From Adiantum capillus-veneris (lineage: Eukaryota; Streptophyta; Polypodiopsida; Polypodiales; Pteridaceae): a DNA stretch of 64,000 nucleotides. The notes beneath the pieces were generated by a model. That model worked only from the letters and a program-made list of their open reading frames with translations, was not told where the DNA came from and searched no databases. Both the position numbers and the translations under genes were made by a program. Positions 33,740-44,846 of the stretch are shown here, in pieces. The stretch covers positions 20,142,077 to 20,206,076 of the forward strand of contig CM043946.1 of NCBI GenBank assembly GCA_014529385.2. The letters are read 5' to 3'. Position 1 is the first letter of the stretch. Every line of letters starts with the position of its first letter.

Positions 33740-34920
33740 TGTCACGTGACACATCCAACCCTATGTGTTCGTGGACAAGCTACAGCATAACAGGGTTCAG
33801 TCAGTCCAGTCAGTCTAGATTTAGAAGTGATCTGACACTTTTGTGAGTCTATTCGTAGACCGTGCATGCCCAGTCACTTAGTGTAGATGCATATCCTCTG
33901 GTTGCACACATCATGATCATAAGCATTCCCATCAGAATCCTTCAAGGGAATTTTCCAATGCATTTAGCCTATTTTACCTATTTTTGACATTTTTCACTTA
34001 TTATTTTTAAGTGACTTTTGTTGGAAAGTAGGTAGGGCAAATTGAGTAAGTTTGTATATAAGCAAAACTAAAGCTAGCATTATTTGGCAGAAGAGGCAAC
34101 AGGAGCCAAGCTCAGCAGGCAACTTCTCAAGCAAGACCTTGGCGGTTCTCCCCTCCAAGCAAGACTCAGCATCTAGCGTTTTCTTTATCAGCATTAGCTT
34201 GCGTTTTCAGTATTTGCATCATCGCCAAGCAGGTCCCAGTCCTTGGCGTTTTTGCATCAGGATATCATCGCCACATACCCCCAAACCTAGCATTTCTAGA
34301 TTGCAGCCCTGGCGTTTTTCATGAGGATTAGCGTTTCCAGATTTGCAACAGTAGACATGGCAATTTTCAGCAACGAAAGACCATCATTTCAGCCCTGAAA
34401 GAGTAGCAGATTCAGCCCAAGAAACCTCAGTATTCAGCCTACAGTAGATGCAGATTTTCAGCCCTAAAGACAAGCAGAATCAGCGTTTTCCTTAGCGTTT
34501 TCGGCAACAAGATTTCAGCCCATAGCATTTTTGGACAGCAGATAAAAGATTGCAGATTTCAGCCCTTAGGTCGGTCTCGCTATCCCCGTCGTCGTCATCC
34601 ATCTAGCCTAGACTTGCATCAGTCACATGCATTCAGTTTGTGCCAGTTTGTGCAATCGATAGTAGACCACTCTCGCCGACGAGAGTGGGGCCTTTGGAGG
34701 AGGGTTTTACAACCGTCTTGGTGTCGTATTTCTCTTCTCTCTTCATCTCTCAGTCTCATACACTTGCACGCACAGTGTCCATTCACTTGTTTATGATCAT
34801 AGCATTCTCTCATTAAGAACGGAAGGCTCTCCCTTCCCTAAGAACAAAAAGAAACCTTGAGCACAGTTCGGAGCACTCATCTTGAGCAAAGCGCAAACAT
34901 TCATTCCGCTGCACCTTACA
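33740..34920 (+). repeat. Element F 3' LTR
   Basis: 1181 bp, from TGTCACGTGACAC to CCGCTGCACCTTACA. It holds iterated GGCGTTTTTGC/AGCGTTTTC and TTCAGCCC words between about 34140 and 34570. It also holds a short perfect hairpin CCACTCTCG-CCGA-CGAGAGTGG at about 34667-34688. The solo LTR at 42217-43333 has the same structure in reverse. Confidence 0.9.
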
Positions 34921-34925
34921 TAGGC

Positions 34926-35430
34926 TTCCGCCTTATGTCAGTGCAAGTGGCATACACTTGGGAAGCAGGAATCTGGCAAGCATTTGAAGAGTGTCATGCA
35001 GATGAGGATGGAGAGTTTTCCTCCAATACCTCTGTACAATTTTGTGTGGACCATGGCACCGAGCAAGAGCTTGCGAATAGTGGATCACCCTCCGAAGATG
35101 AAGTAGTGGAGCGGAAGAATAGTATGGTAGTGGAGATAGTGCGACCTATGCTCGAGCATCGAGATCTGCCTAAGTCTTTTGGGGCCGAGGCTGTTGCTAC
35201 AGCTGTTGATACTCTCAAACGTCTCCCTTTGACAGACCCTATTTGAGGCTTACTCTGGTAGAAAGCCTAATAGCAGTCTTCCATTTTTGGATTTTGGGGA
35301 GCGATGCCTATGTCGACGTTCTGAAGAAGCAACGGGGAAAGCTCGACTTCAAGTTGGCTACAATATTCTTTCCAAGGACTATGGACTTCATGATCTAGAT
35401 AGTAAGGAGATTGTGATGAGCTGTGATGTG
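34926..35430 (+). pseudogene. Copia-3 integrase remnant
   Basis: The integrase C-terminal part is visible: FCVDHGTEQELANSGSPSED, then VVERKNSMVVEIVRPMLEH, then LPKSFGAEAVATAV. It reads on through YSGRKPNSSLPF to YGLHDLDSKEIVMSCDV, where copia-E inserted at 35431. The motif VAERKNRT is altered to VVERKNSM. After copia-E the frame resumes at 40725 with VIFDEQVVEL. Stops and frame changes mark it as dead. Confidence 0.75.
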
Positions 35431-35708
35431 TGTGGGGGAGCAGGAAAGAGAGCCCACTTGCTGTTCTATGGAATGAGAGTGAAGGAGAAGGGAAGAGTGG
35501 CGCAGAAGAAGCTTGCGCAGAGAAAAACGTGAGAGAGAGAGAGCTCGTTGGATTTTTGGGAAAAGCCACGCTATGTATTATTTGGGCTTCACCTTTGAGT
35601 ATATGAGTAAGTGACTAGGGGGCCATTCACACTTGGGCCCCCTCACTTATAAGTCTTTTAACTTATAAGTTAGTAAGTACAAGGCACTTAGGCCTTTATT
35701 CCCTAACA
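35431..35708 (-). repeat. Copia-E 3' LTR
   Basis: 278 bp, TGTGGGGGAG to TTCCCTAACA in plus orientation. The purine tract of the element (AGGTGGGAGGT on the minus strand, about 35709-35720) abuts it. Confidence 0.95.
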
Positions 35709-35787
35709 ACCTCCCACCTAAAGGCAATGTACCTTGGGAGATCAAAGAATCAACTAACTATAATACATCAGCTGATCATGCACTTAC

Positions 35788-38700
35788 TCATCCAACACCC
35801 ATCATCTGTCGGCAATATGCAAACCGCTCTGCTAGAAGACTCTTGGTCAAAAGATCTGCAGGGTTGTCATCTGTGTGCACCTTGACAAGTGTAATGCTCT
35901 TGTCATCAAGCACACTCCTGATAAAATGATACTTCACCTCTATGTGCTTTGTCTTGGCATGAAAAACAGGATTCCTTGCAAGCATAATAGCACTCTGACT
36001 ATCACAGTGTAGCACAGGAACCGGTGACTTAATGCCTAGCTCTTCTACCAAACGCATGAGCCACAAAGCTTCTTTGCATGCCTCAGTGGCAGCCACATAC
36101 TCAGCCTCAGTGGTAGACAAAGCAACACATTTTTGCAGTCTAGAAATCCAAGAAACTGTACCTCCTGTGAATGTAAACACATATCCAGAGGTAGACTTCC
36201 TGCAATCTGGATGTCCAGCAAAATCTGCATCTGTAAAGCCATGCACAGATGTCTCACTCTTCCCAAAACAAATGCACAAGTCTTTAGTGCCTTTCAAGTA
36301 TCTCAAGATACACTTCACTGCTTCCCAATGCTTTTTGCCAGGATTGCTCATGTACCTGCTTACTACTCCTACCGCAAATGCAATGTCCGGACGTGTAGCA
36401 ACCATAGCATACATCAAACTGCCAACGGCTGATGCATAAGGAATCTTGGCCATTTCAGCCCGCATATCATCTGTGTTTGGGCAGTCATGTGCAGTCAGTT
36501 TTACATATGGAGGCAGCGGAGTACCAAGTGCCTTTCCCCCATCCATATGAAAACGATGTAGCACCCATAACATAATCTCGTTGAGATAGATACAGACGCC
36601 TGTTGGGTCTATCTCGAGAGATACGCATGCCCAAAATATGATTAGCATCACCAAGATCCTTCATGTCAAAGCGATTCTTCAAGCTTTGCTGTAATGCATC
36701 CAACTCCGTGACATTTTTACCCGCAATAAGCATGTCATCAACATACAAAATCAGCAATAGAAGAGATCCATCACTTGCCGTTTTGATATACAAACAGTGA
36801 TCAGAATTACTTCTTTTGTATCCTTGAGACCTCATGAATGTATCAAACTTGTGATACCATGCACGTGGAGACTGTTTCAAACCATACAAGCTCTTCAAGA
36901 GTCTACATACTTTCTTCTCTTGCCCCTTTGACACAAAACCTTCTGGCTGCATCATATAGATCATCTCAAGCAAATCGCCATGCAAAAACGCTGTTTTGAC
37001 ATCCATTTGCTTTAACTCCATATCTTCAGAAGCAACCAGGCCTAAAACAAAACGTAATGTGGCAAGCTTTACTACAGGAGAAAAAATCTCATCAAAATCC
37101 ACACCATGCTTTTGCTTGTACCCTTTAGCAACCAAACGTGCCTTGTACTTAGAAGAAGCATCAGATGTGACCTTGGTCTTGTAAACCCATTTACATGGCA
37201 GAGCCTTATGCCCTTTAGGCAAATCAACCAAGTCCCATGTATGGTTTTTCTCCAAAGACTGCATTTCCGAAACCATTGCTTTGAACCATTTCTTACTGTC
37301 TTCCCGTTGCATAGCCTCTTTATAGCAAGACGGCTCACCACAATCAGTAAGCATGACATAGTCCAAAGACGGTTCATATCTATCGGAGGGCCTTGTCACC
37401 CGAGTAGACCTACGTACCCAATGATCCATAACAGGTGGATTTTCAGCCTGTAAACCATCAAAAACAGCAGGCTGTTCAGCCGGTTGCATCGCAACAACGG
37501 GCGGTCTAGGAGCATCAACCTGTTCCCCTACCTGTGGTGCATCAATGGCAACTTGTTGGGGCTGATTTTCAGCAGCTAATGGCTGATTTTCAGCACCATT
37601 TTCAGCATGTAAAGGCTGCTGAACATTGGGCCTTCTTGGCTGTCCATATGTAACATCTTCACGAAAAACAACCCGGCGCACTTCCTCGACCTTTGTGGGC
37701 TGTTTGTGCATGCAATTCTCATTGAAGATGACATCATTGCTGCGTATGATTTTCCGTAATGCGGGATCCCATAATCTATACCCCATTTCACCATCCTCAC
37801 CATATCCTAGGAAAATGCATTTATGAGACTTTGGTTCTAGTTTGGTGCGCAGTTCACTCTGGATGTGAACATAGGCCTCACAACCAAACACTCTTAAATG
37901 TGCATATGAGGGTGTCTTGCTAGACCACACCTCCTCAGGCACCTTTCCACCCAAAGCCTTGCTAGGTGAGCGATTAATCAAGTGAATAGCTGTTTGCACA
38001 GCTTCTGCTCAAAAACCATGAGGTAATGCAGCATGTGACAGCATACTCCGAACTTTCTCTTGGATAGTCCGGTTCAACCTCTCTGCAACTCCATTCTGAG
38101 AGGGATTAAAAGGAGCCGTGAGCTCTCTTTTAATACCTTTAGTAGCACAAAAGTCAATAAATGCTTTTGATACATACTCCCCCCCATTGTCTGAGCGCAA
38201 AGACCTAAGCTTCTTGTCAGTTTGATTCTCAACAAACGCAAGAAACTTCTTGAAAGTATCCAAAACATCGCTTTTAGCACGTATTGGATACACCCACACC
38301 TTACGTGTAGCATCATCGATAAACGAGACAAAATATTTCTTTCCCCCTAAGGACAACTGTGGCATTTCACATACATCGGAATGCACTAAGTCTAACCTGT
38401 TAGACTTCAAAGAAAGTGACCTTTTGTGCGGTGTTTGACTGTGCTTACCGTAAATACAGTGCTCACAATGAGAAAAATCAGCATACCTCAAACACGGCAA
38501 ATAACCACAACGAGACAGAGTTTCCATTCCTCTTTTACTCATGTGTCCCAACCGGCCATGCCCCAAAGAAACACTTGGCTGCTCGGTTACGGCGACAACA
38601 TGGTCACGCACACTAGATACATGCAAAGGATACAAAGTGTCCGATTTACAACCCTTGGCTACAATCCGGGCCCCTTTACAAATTTTCCACTTACTATCAC

Positions 38701-39886
38701 CAAAAGTGGTGTGATAGCCTGCATCATCTAGCTGCCCTGTACTAATCAAACTCTTCTTGAGTTGTGGCACATGACGCACTTTGTGCAAAACAAAAGTCAT
38801 ACCATCAGCAAAAGAAAACTGGACACTGCCAATACCTGCAATGTCACATGCATAGTTGTCTCCCAAATAAACAGTGTCCTGCACCTCACCTGAGTACTGT
38901 GTAAACCAATCCCTATGAGGTGTTACATGAAAGGAGGCACCTGAATCAAGAATCCAAGTATGCATGTCCACATCAGAACCCATAGCAAGGGTATGTGCAT
39001 CCACAGAAGAGGCATTGAGTACATCAGTGCTGTTGTCACTGTCACAACTACTAGCAACATTGATTTCCTCAATTAACACAGTGCTCTTCTTGGCATTTCC
39101 CTTGTCCTTTGCATCAGTTTCAGCACCCTTGTTCTTCTCTTTCTTCCACTCATAGCATTCCCGTTTATAATGCCCTTTCTTTCCACAATGATGACACACA
39201 ACATCTTTCCTACGAGATTTGCTGCGTGCCATGTCCTTACTGTCAGATTTCTCCCTCTGTTGAGACCTGCCTCTCAAGTGCAATGCATTAGAAGACCCAC
39301 CTGTGGTGTTCTTCCTGTTCATCTCTTCCATCAAGAGAGAACTCTCTACATCTGCATACTTAAGTGACGCACTTGAGTTACTAAGAGCTGTCCGGAATAC
39401 ATCCCAACTCTCGGGCAATGTGCATAGCAGAAAAGTAGCTTTGAACTCCTCATCAATCGTGAATTTCAGCTCTGTCAGTTAGCTGAAAATAGAATTGAAT
39501 TCATTGAGGTGCACTGACATGTGCGTACCCTCCTTCATGCGGAGATCCATAAGCTTCTTAAGCCAATACACTTTACTGGCAGCACTCTGCTGTGCATACA
39601 ACTCGTCTAAACGCTTCCACATACCCCATGCTGTCTGCTCATTCTCTACATTGAAGAGTAAATTGTCAGACACCGAAAGCATGATCGTGGAGCGAGCCAA
39701 CTCGTCCACTTCTTCCCATTCTTCAACCTCCATATCAACCGGTTTCACACCCTATAACTTAATAGGTTTCGCCTGTTTCTTCTGCAACATCACATTATAA
39801 CATTGCTTCTTCCATATAGCAAAGTTATGGGCACCTTCAAGCTTGCGAATGTGCAACAAATTGCCACTTTCACTGCTAGAAGCCAT
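35788..39886 (-). pseudogene. Copia-E gag-pol polyprotein, nearly intact
   Basis: The ATG at 39886 starts gag (MASSSESGNLLHI, with NFAIWKKQCYNVML). Zinc knuckle CHHCGKKGHYKREC begins at about 39196. Protease WILDSGASFHVT is near 38950. Pre-integrase follows (LGHGRLGHMS, CEHCIYGK). The integrase core has HSDVCEMP, SDNGGEYVS, and NGVAERLNRT, giving the D, D, E triad. RT 36485-37700 has KWVYKTKVTSD, AFLHGDLLEMIYMMQPEGF and YVDDMLIAG. RNase H follows at 35788-36654 (TDADFAGHPDCRKSTSGY, STTEAEYVA, NPADLLTKSLL). Lesions: in-frame TAG at 39752-39754, TAA at 39479-39481, TGA at 38009-38011, and one frameshift near 36600. All three stops could arise by single transitions. The polyprotein would copy and integrate the element, but this copy should not make it whole. 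Confidence 0.93.
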
Positions 39887-40427
39887 TCTGAGTGATTGCA
39901 AACACTGAAACCCTGTTTTGCCGACCTAAACACGCCCAAATGTGCGCAATCGGGCAAAAAACAGCTTGCTGTTACAGAAAAACAGCGAGCAAATTTCACG
40001 CGAAATCACCCCAAAACGGCGTACATTCACTGCCAAACCCTTACCAAAGGTTTCCACAAGGTGTATACATCATTTGCTTGCTGAAATTCCCTGTTTTAGG
40101 GCAAAAATCAGACCTGTAAACACCTGTTTTGCTGAATTTTCAGAACCTCGTTGGTGGAAACACCTGTAAGATTGACCTGTGAGACTTGCCCTAATGAAAT
40201 TGCATCAAATTGACCCCGAAATTGGTCAATTTCAGCAGAAATAGGCTGCTGTTCGCCAGTTTTTGAAACCCTAATTTGGGGGAAACTGTCACCGGAGGTC
40301 GATTTTACACGGTGAGAGGATCCCTTCGCGACAGAGTTGATCGAAAACGGTTGAATATCCTTCCCGCAGCGAGCAAAAACAGAATTCTGATCTGTGTTGC
40401 GAAGATGGCTCTCTTGGAAACCCTAAA

Positions 40428-40439
40428 GCTCTGATACCA
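40428..40439 (-). other. Primer binding site, copia-E
   Basis: On the minus strand TGGTATCAGAGC lies 2 nt inside the 5' LTR and matches the initiator-Met tRNA 3' end exactly. It fixes the minus-strand orientation. Confidence 0.93.
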
Positions 40440-40441
40440 TG

Positions 40442-40719
40442 TGTGGGGGAGCAGGAAAGAGAGCCCACTTGCTGTTCTATGGAATGAGAGTGAAGGAGAA
40501 GGGGAGAGTGGCGCAGAAGAAGCTTGCGCAGAGAAAAACGTGAGAGAGAGAGAGCTCGTTGGATTTTTGGGAAAAGCCACGCTATGTATTATTTGGGCTT
40601 CACCTTTGAGTATATGAGTAAGTGACTAGGGGGCCATTCACACTTGGGCCCCCTCACTTATAAGTCTTTTAACTTATAAGTTAGTAAGTACAAGGCACTT
40701 AGGCCTTTATTCCCTAACA
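40442..40719 (-). repeat. Copia-E 5' LTR
   Basis: 278 bp, the partner of 35431-35708. The only difference I find is GGGAGAG here versus GGAAGAG there. It is followed by the duplicated ATGTG. Confidence 0.95.
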
Positions 40720-40724
40720 ATGTG

Positions 40725-41156
40725 ATCTTTGATGAGCAGGTGGTAGAATTATTGCATGCAAAGTAAGCATTGATTGTGAAGAAATAACATTGATTCACGT
40801 GTATAGTCCTAATGTTAAATTAATAAAAAGAGATAGGTAACATCACATGGGTTTAGTGCACTATATGAAAACTCAGCGAAGATTGACTAGTATTTCCACC
40901 CAATACCACACTCCTCACTGGCTTAAAGACCTTATGTTAGAATATGCAAAGGAATCTGAATTTGAAGATGAGCAAAGTGAAGGGCAAAAGTGTCAAAGGT
41001 GGAGTGGAAAAGGGTGAATCAGGTGATGATCTGGTCTTCAACCGCAAGAACCTCTCCTCTCATGAACATGCAACCAATGGATCTCTGATCTATCATAGCA
41101 TATCTCCTCGTAGACGAATTCCAATCGTGTACCCCCCACCGAACGGGCACGAGTAG
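40725..41156 (+). pseudogene. Copia-3 tail after copia-E, strongly decayed
   Basis: The first 40 bp continue the copia-3 integrase C-terminal reading (VIFDEQVVEL). The rest is too decayed to place; an ORF at 40944-41156 has no motif. No RT is visible, so copia-3 ends by deletion here. Confidence 0.45.
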
Positions 41157-41282
41157 CAATTTGCAAGTGCACATGTGCATATAGGGGCTCAAAGTGGAGG
41201 AGAAGTGGAGCGCTAGATAAAGAGAATGAGATCGTTGGCAAAAACAATGGGAGAGAGAGAGAGATCGATGGTGCACAACAAA

Positions 41283-41283
<1 letters not shown>

Positions 41284-41329
<46 letters not shown>
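41284..41329. repeat. (GA)n microsatellite
   Basis: About 22 GA units after ATGCGAGAG. Ser/Leu strings on the minus strand at 41019-41454 come from this composition. Confidence 0.95.
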
Positions 41330-41331
<2 letters not shown>

Positions 41332-41399
41332 GCACACAAACGCTAGAGAAAGGTGTGCCCAAACGCTGGAAGCAGTGCTCATTGATACAACATGCCAAA

Positions 41400-42000
41400 A
41401 GTAAAAGGGGGGGGGAGCCTGGGAGGGGCACTGCATGTATAGGGTAATAAGCAAATTGCCCTACCAAGAATAAAAAACTCCAGGATTCTAAAAATGACCA
41501 ATAACTGCTAGTAAATATGTGAACTCGCTAAAATTGAGCCGGGACACATTATTAGTAGAAGAACTGCAGAACACTTGAGAGTTTGACCCTGGGAAACCCT
41601 AGGAATGGGGGTACCGCCTCATGCCAGCCTACCGTGTGGATAACACCGTGGAGTGCATCGCCAAGAAAAGGTATGCCTACTTAAAAAATAATCGGCCACT
41701 ACCACAAAACAGCCCTCATTCTCTAATTAGCTCTTGGGAGATACTAGAGCCACCACCAAACAGGAATCTGAACTCTAACACCCCCTCTCAGCTCTTGGAC
41801 AGGAAATAACTCCAAGGGAGATGGCATGAGAGGATAATATTGCATGTGGAAGAGGTTTGGTGAAGATATCAGCAGGGCTATTTGACGTTGGAATATACTC
41901 TAGTCGAATAGAGCCATCCTTGGTCTTCTCACGAACAAAATGGTACCGTATCTTGACATGTCTTTACTTTTCTTGCATTCTATTGTTTGACCATCCGTCA
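41400..42000 (-). pseudogene. Copia-G RNase H tail and 3' LTR, minus strand
   Basis: On the minus strand about 41800-41990 encodes KHVKIRYHFVREKTKDGSI and then LEYIPTSNSPADIFTKPL, the last RNase H segment of a Ty1/copia polyprotein. A purine tract GAGAGGGGG follows, and the LTR then begins TGTTAGAGTTC (right edge 41780 in plus coordinates). Its other edge is unknown because there is no second copy; about 41400 is a guess. The upstream end of the element is lost at about 42000, where plus-strand gypsy sequence starts. Confidence 0.7.
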
Positions 42001-42021
42001 ACGAGAAACTTTGCGGCAATA

Positions 42022-42216
42022 AGGCAAATGCTTCAAATGTTTTCAGACTGGACACACCTCCTATATCTGTCCCAATAAAGGTGATAAGACTCCAAAGGAA
42101 CCTCCTGCCAAGAAAGCCAAAATTGTAGTAGGACTTATTTCTTATATTTGCAACATCTTTGTATTGGATGCTTCCAAAGAATTATAATGAGCTTATGGAA
42201 AGTCTCATGGCCACAA
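42022..42216 (+). pseudogene. Gypsy-H gag zinc knuckle
   Basis: CFKCFQTGHTSYICPNKG (about 42030-42083) is an intact CX2CX4HX4C nucleocapsid knuckle. A basic PPAKKAKIVV stretch follows. The reading meets the solo LTR at 42217 and resumes with a protease at 43339, so knuckle and protease belong to one older gypsy element. Confidence 0.7.
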
Positions 42217-43333
42217 TGTAAGGTGCAGCGGAATGAATGTTGTATTTTCTCAAGATTAGTGATCTTTATTGCTCAGGGTTCGTTTTAGTTCTTTAGGGAA
42301 AGAGAGAGCTTTCCGTCTTGTAGAGTGCTGTGATCACGAACAAAGTGAGTGGATATTGTGCGTGCAAGTGAATGAGACTGAGAGAAGGAGAGAGAAGAGA
42401 TACGACACCGAGAGTTTGTAAAACCCTCCTCCGAAGGCCCCACTCTCGTCGGCGAGAGTGGTCTACTTTGATTGCACAAAGGTGTACAATGCGAATGCAA
42501 TGGACTAATGCAATGGGACTATGCCGATGACGACGACGGTGATGACGACAATGACTTGATGGCTGAAATCTGAGATCTTCTAATCGCTGAATTCGGGGAC
42601 TGTTTCGGTGGCTGAAAATGACTGTTTTCGTTGCGTTTTCTTGGCTGAAAAATGAGGTTTCTTAGGGCTGAAAACTGATGGTCTTTACGGGCTGAATCTG
42701 CTACACTTTAGGTGAATGATGCCAGTCTTAATTTGCTGCTGAAATCCAAAAACGTCAGGGCTGAAATTGGTCCTTGTGTCGCTGGGGTTCTGCAAATGCA
42801 AAAACGCTAGGCTGATCTGTTGTGTTGTGATGACGCCGGGGCTGATCTGCTGTGCACCAATCGCCAAGGCTGATCTGATGCAAAAAGGCTAGGTCTTCTG
42901 TGGAGAAAACGCCAGAGTAGTCGCGGGGGTTGGTCTTGCTGAGAAGTTGCTTGTTGAGCAGGATGCTCCTGCTGCCTCTTCTGCCATTTAGTTGGGTTTG
43001 CTTATACAGAAACTTAGCAAAATTGCCCTACCTACTTTTGTTGGAAAGTCACTTAAAAATAATAAGCAAAAATCCCAATAAATAGGAAAATAGGCTAAAT
43101 GCACTGGAAAATTCCCCTAACTGATGCTAATGGATTTTGATGGGAATTCCGATGATCATGTTGTGTGCAACCGGAGGATATGCATCTATGCTAAGTGACT
43201 GGGCATGCACTGTCTACGAATAGACTCACAAAAGTGCCAGATCACTGCTAATCTAGACTCAATTGAACTGACTGAACCCTGCTGTGGTGTAGCTTGTCCA
43301 CGGACACATAGGGTTGGGATGTGTCACGTGACA
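42217..43333 (-). repeat. Solo LTR of the element F family
   Basis: 1117 bp in reverse orientation, from TGTAAGGTGCAGCGG to TGTCACGTGACA in plus coordinates. CACAA at 42212-42216 and at 43334-43338 is a target-site duplication. It has the same internal landmarks as 33740-34920: the CTCTCGTCGGCGAGAG hairpin near 42447, repeated GCTGAAA words and the TTTGTTGGAAAGTCACTT block. No internal sequence remains, so it arose by LTR-LTR recombination. Confidence 0.93.
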
Positions 43334-43338
43334 CACAA

Positions 43339-43570
43339 ATCCCTTATCTCCTTCAATCCAAGAGCCACCAAGAATTTTATCTACCCAGAGTTCCTCAAGC
43401 AGATGGACTTTGAGTACGATCAGTTTGCAGGAGCCATTGAGGCCGAGTTAGCTACAGGGGATACTAGGAAAGTTGTACCACTGATTGGTGCCCTTTCTCT
43501 CACCATTCAAGGGTACCATGGAAAGGCAGGCTTTCACATTATGAAGTTAGGGCATTGCAACTCTCTTTAG
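43339..43570 (+). pseudogene. Gypsy-H protease fragment
   Basis: LISFNPRATKNFIYPEFLKQ occupies the place of the retropepsin active-site segment (LxDxGATxNFI), so the catalytic Asp is Asn here. Further on, VVPLIGALSLTIQGYHGKAG resembles the second half of the protease fold. A stop falls at 43568-43570 and no RT follows. Confidence 0.65.
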
Positions 43571-44188
43571 GGCATGCCTTAGCACGACAATATTGTTCAG
43601 ATTTGGAATAGATGCGGCACTCTGATCCAGGATGGTAAGTGAGTCGTCCTTCGAATTCGAATGATACAAACCAACCCCGAATGATTTTAGTTTTGCTTTG
43701 ATACTTTTTATTAAGCATTGATTGAGAATATTGTTTGAAAATTGTTTGGATAGATTATATTTGTTTTAAACTTGTCTTGGTGCGGCCGATTGAATTTGTT
43801 TGATTATGGTTTTGATACTGGTTTCACTGCTACTTGATAACCTTTGGTGACGCAAACTCTGGTCTTGGATCGTCTAGTTATACTTGGGACCTCTAAACGA
43901 TGCAAGTTGCGGTCTAGGGAGCCTTTAGTTGTAACTGGAAACCTCCAAGCGATGCAGGATTTGGCAACATGCATCACTATGTCCCTCAGGCTTGTAGACC
44001 AATGACGTCAGAGAGGTGACAAGCTCTTTTCCACAAGGAACGAGAGTTATAGGATTGTTTAGGATGCATACAATGACAACTTGAGGAGTTTCCAAGAGAT
44101 GAGTTTTTGGTGAGCGCGAGCTTGACACCAGAGAGACTTTTAGTCGCGTCCAGACTGAGAAATTCGAATTCGCCTATCATGTTTTGAT
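43571..44188. other. No gene seen
   Basis: About 620 bp. A diverged pair of units of about 52 bp with GATCGTCTAGTTATACTTGG and GAGCCTTTAGTTGTAACTGG themes lies at 43867-43975. No coding or RNA motif. Confidence 0.35.
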
Positions 44189-44288
44189 TTCAAAGTCATC
44201 AGAGGGCTTACAAAGCCATTTGAGCGCCTTGGATGAGTCTTGTACACATAGAGGACTAACAGTGAACCTTGGGAAGACCAAGGTCATG

Positions 44289-44330
<42 letters not shown>
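44189..44330 (+). pseudogene. LINE RT scrap ending in (TC)n
   Basis: SSEGLQSHLSALDESCTHRG then LTVNLGKTKVMII matches the LINE reverse transcriptase segment just after the YADD motif (compare LIVNGSKTKVMLV in the LINE at 54360). It ends in a (TC)n tract at 44289-44330. Confidence 0.65.
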
Positions 44331-44333
<3 letters not shown>

Positions 44334-44846
44334 TATTCTTTTAACAAGGAAACATCTGCTATTATTAAATATATTGAGGGTGCATACCCCAAGGTAAAAA
44401 GCACATATAGAGGAATGCTCTAGCATATCATCTGCAATGAGTAAACCAAGGCTAGACCTTGTTTTTCAACCTCTCAGACCTCCTAACATGAACAACTCTA
44501 TCAAATACAAGAATTGGAAAGCTCCTCTCATACTGTGTCATCAACACAGTTAGAGGAATCTCATCTCTATTAGAACTATCCATAGGGGGGTGACAGGGAG
44601 TATGCCACCAGGCTCCATCAGGGAAGGAGGGGGTACGGCATCTGAAGAAGTGTGTGCCTCTTTCTCTGCACCGTGGCGATCTTGTATAGGACAAGCTGTT
44701 GTAACATTTGACAAAAATGCATTAAAGGGGAGAGAAAAGGCAGAGTCTGATTTGGAATGATTACACACCCTTAAAATTCACTGGACTGTAAAAAATCATC
44801 TCCTCTTTGTAGGCAAGGAATTGACTGTTCATTGGACAGTTAAGCT
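44331..44846. other. Region upstream of PurU
   Basis: Mostly unrecognised. A minus-strand frame at 44452-44694 ends with RRSERLKNK, similar to the basic linker of retroelement polyproteins. This suggests a TE scrap reaching to within about 80-150 bp of the PurU start. No TATA box could be assigned with confidence. Confidence 0.35.

Larger units (their letters stand above)
32746..34920 (+). mobile_element. Element F: deleted LTR retroelement in copia-3
   Basis: TAGGC at 32741-32745 and TAGGC at 34921-34925 form a target-site duplication. The 5' LTR (32746-33261) is missing its second half, followed by 478 bp of internal sequence and a full 3' LTR (33740-34920, 1181 bp). Both LTRs begin TGTCACGTGACAC. 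A purine tract GAAAAGGAGGGGA precedes the 3' LTR. The internal piece has no clear domain. One deletion seems to have removed the end of the 5' LTR, the primer site and nearly all coding sequence, so it cannot move by itself. Confidence 0.88.
35431..40719 (-). mobile_element. Copia-E: young Ty1/copia element, minus strand
   Basis: 5289 bp. The LTRs (35431-35708 and 40442-40719, 278 bp each) differ at a single position in my reading. ATGTG at 35426-35430 and 40720-40724 is a perfect target duplication. The primer site, purine tract and almost the whole gag-pol are present. It is the youngest LTR element in the window by LTR identity and interrupts the copia-3 integrase. Confidence 0.95.

Noticed and set aside
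36032-36439. Plus-strand ORFs of 99-135 residues inside copia-E
   Set aside because: Antisense of the RNase H domain, which is clearly coding on the minus strand.
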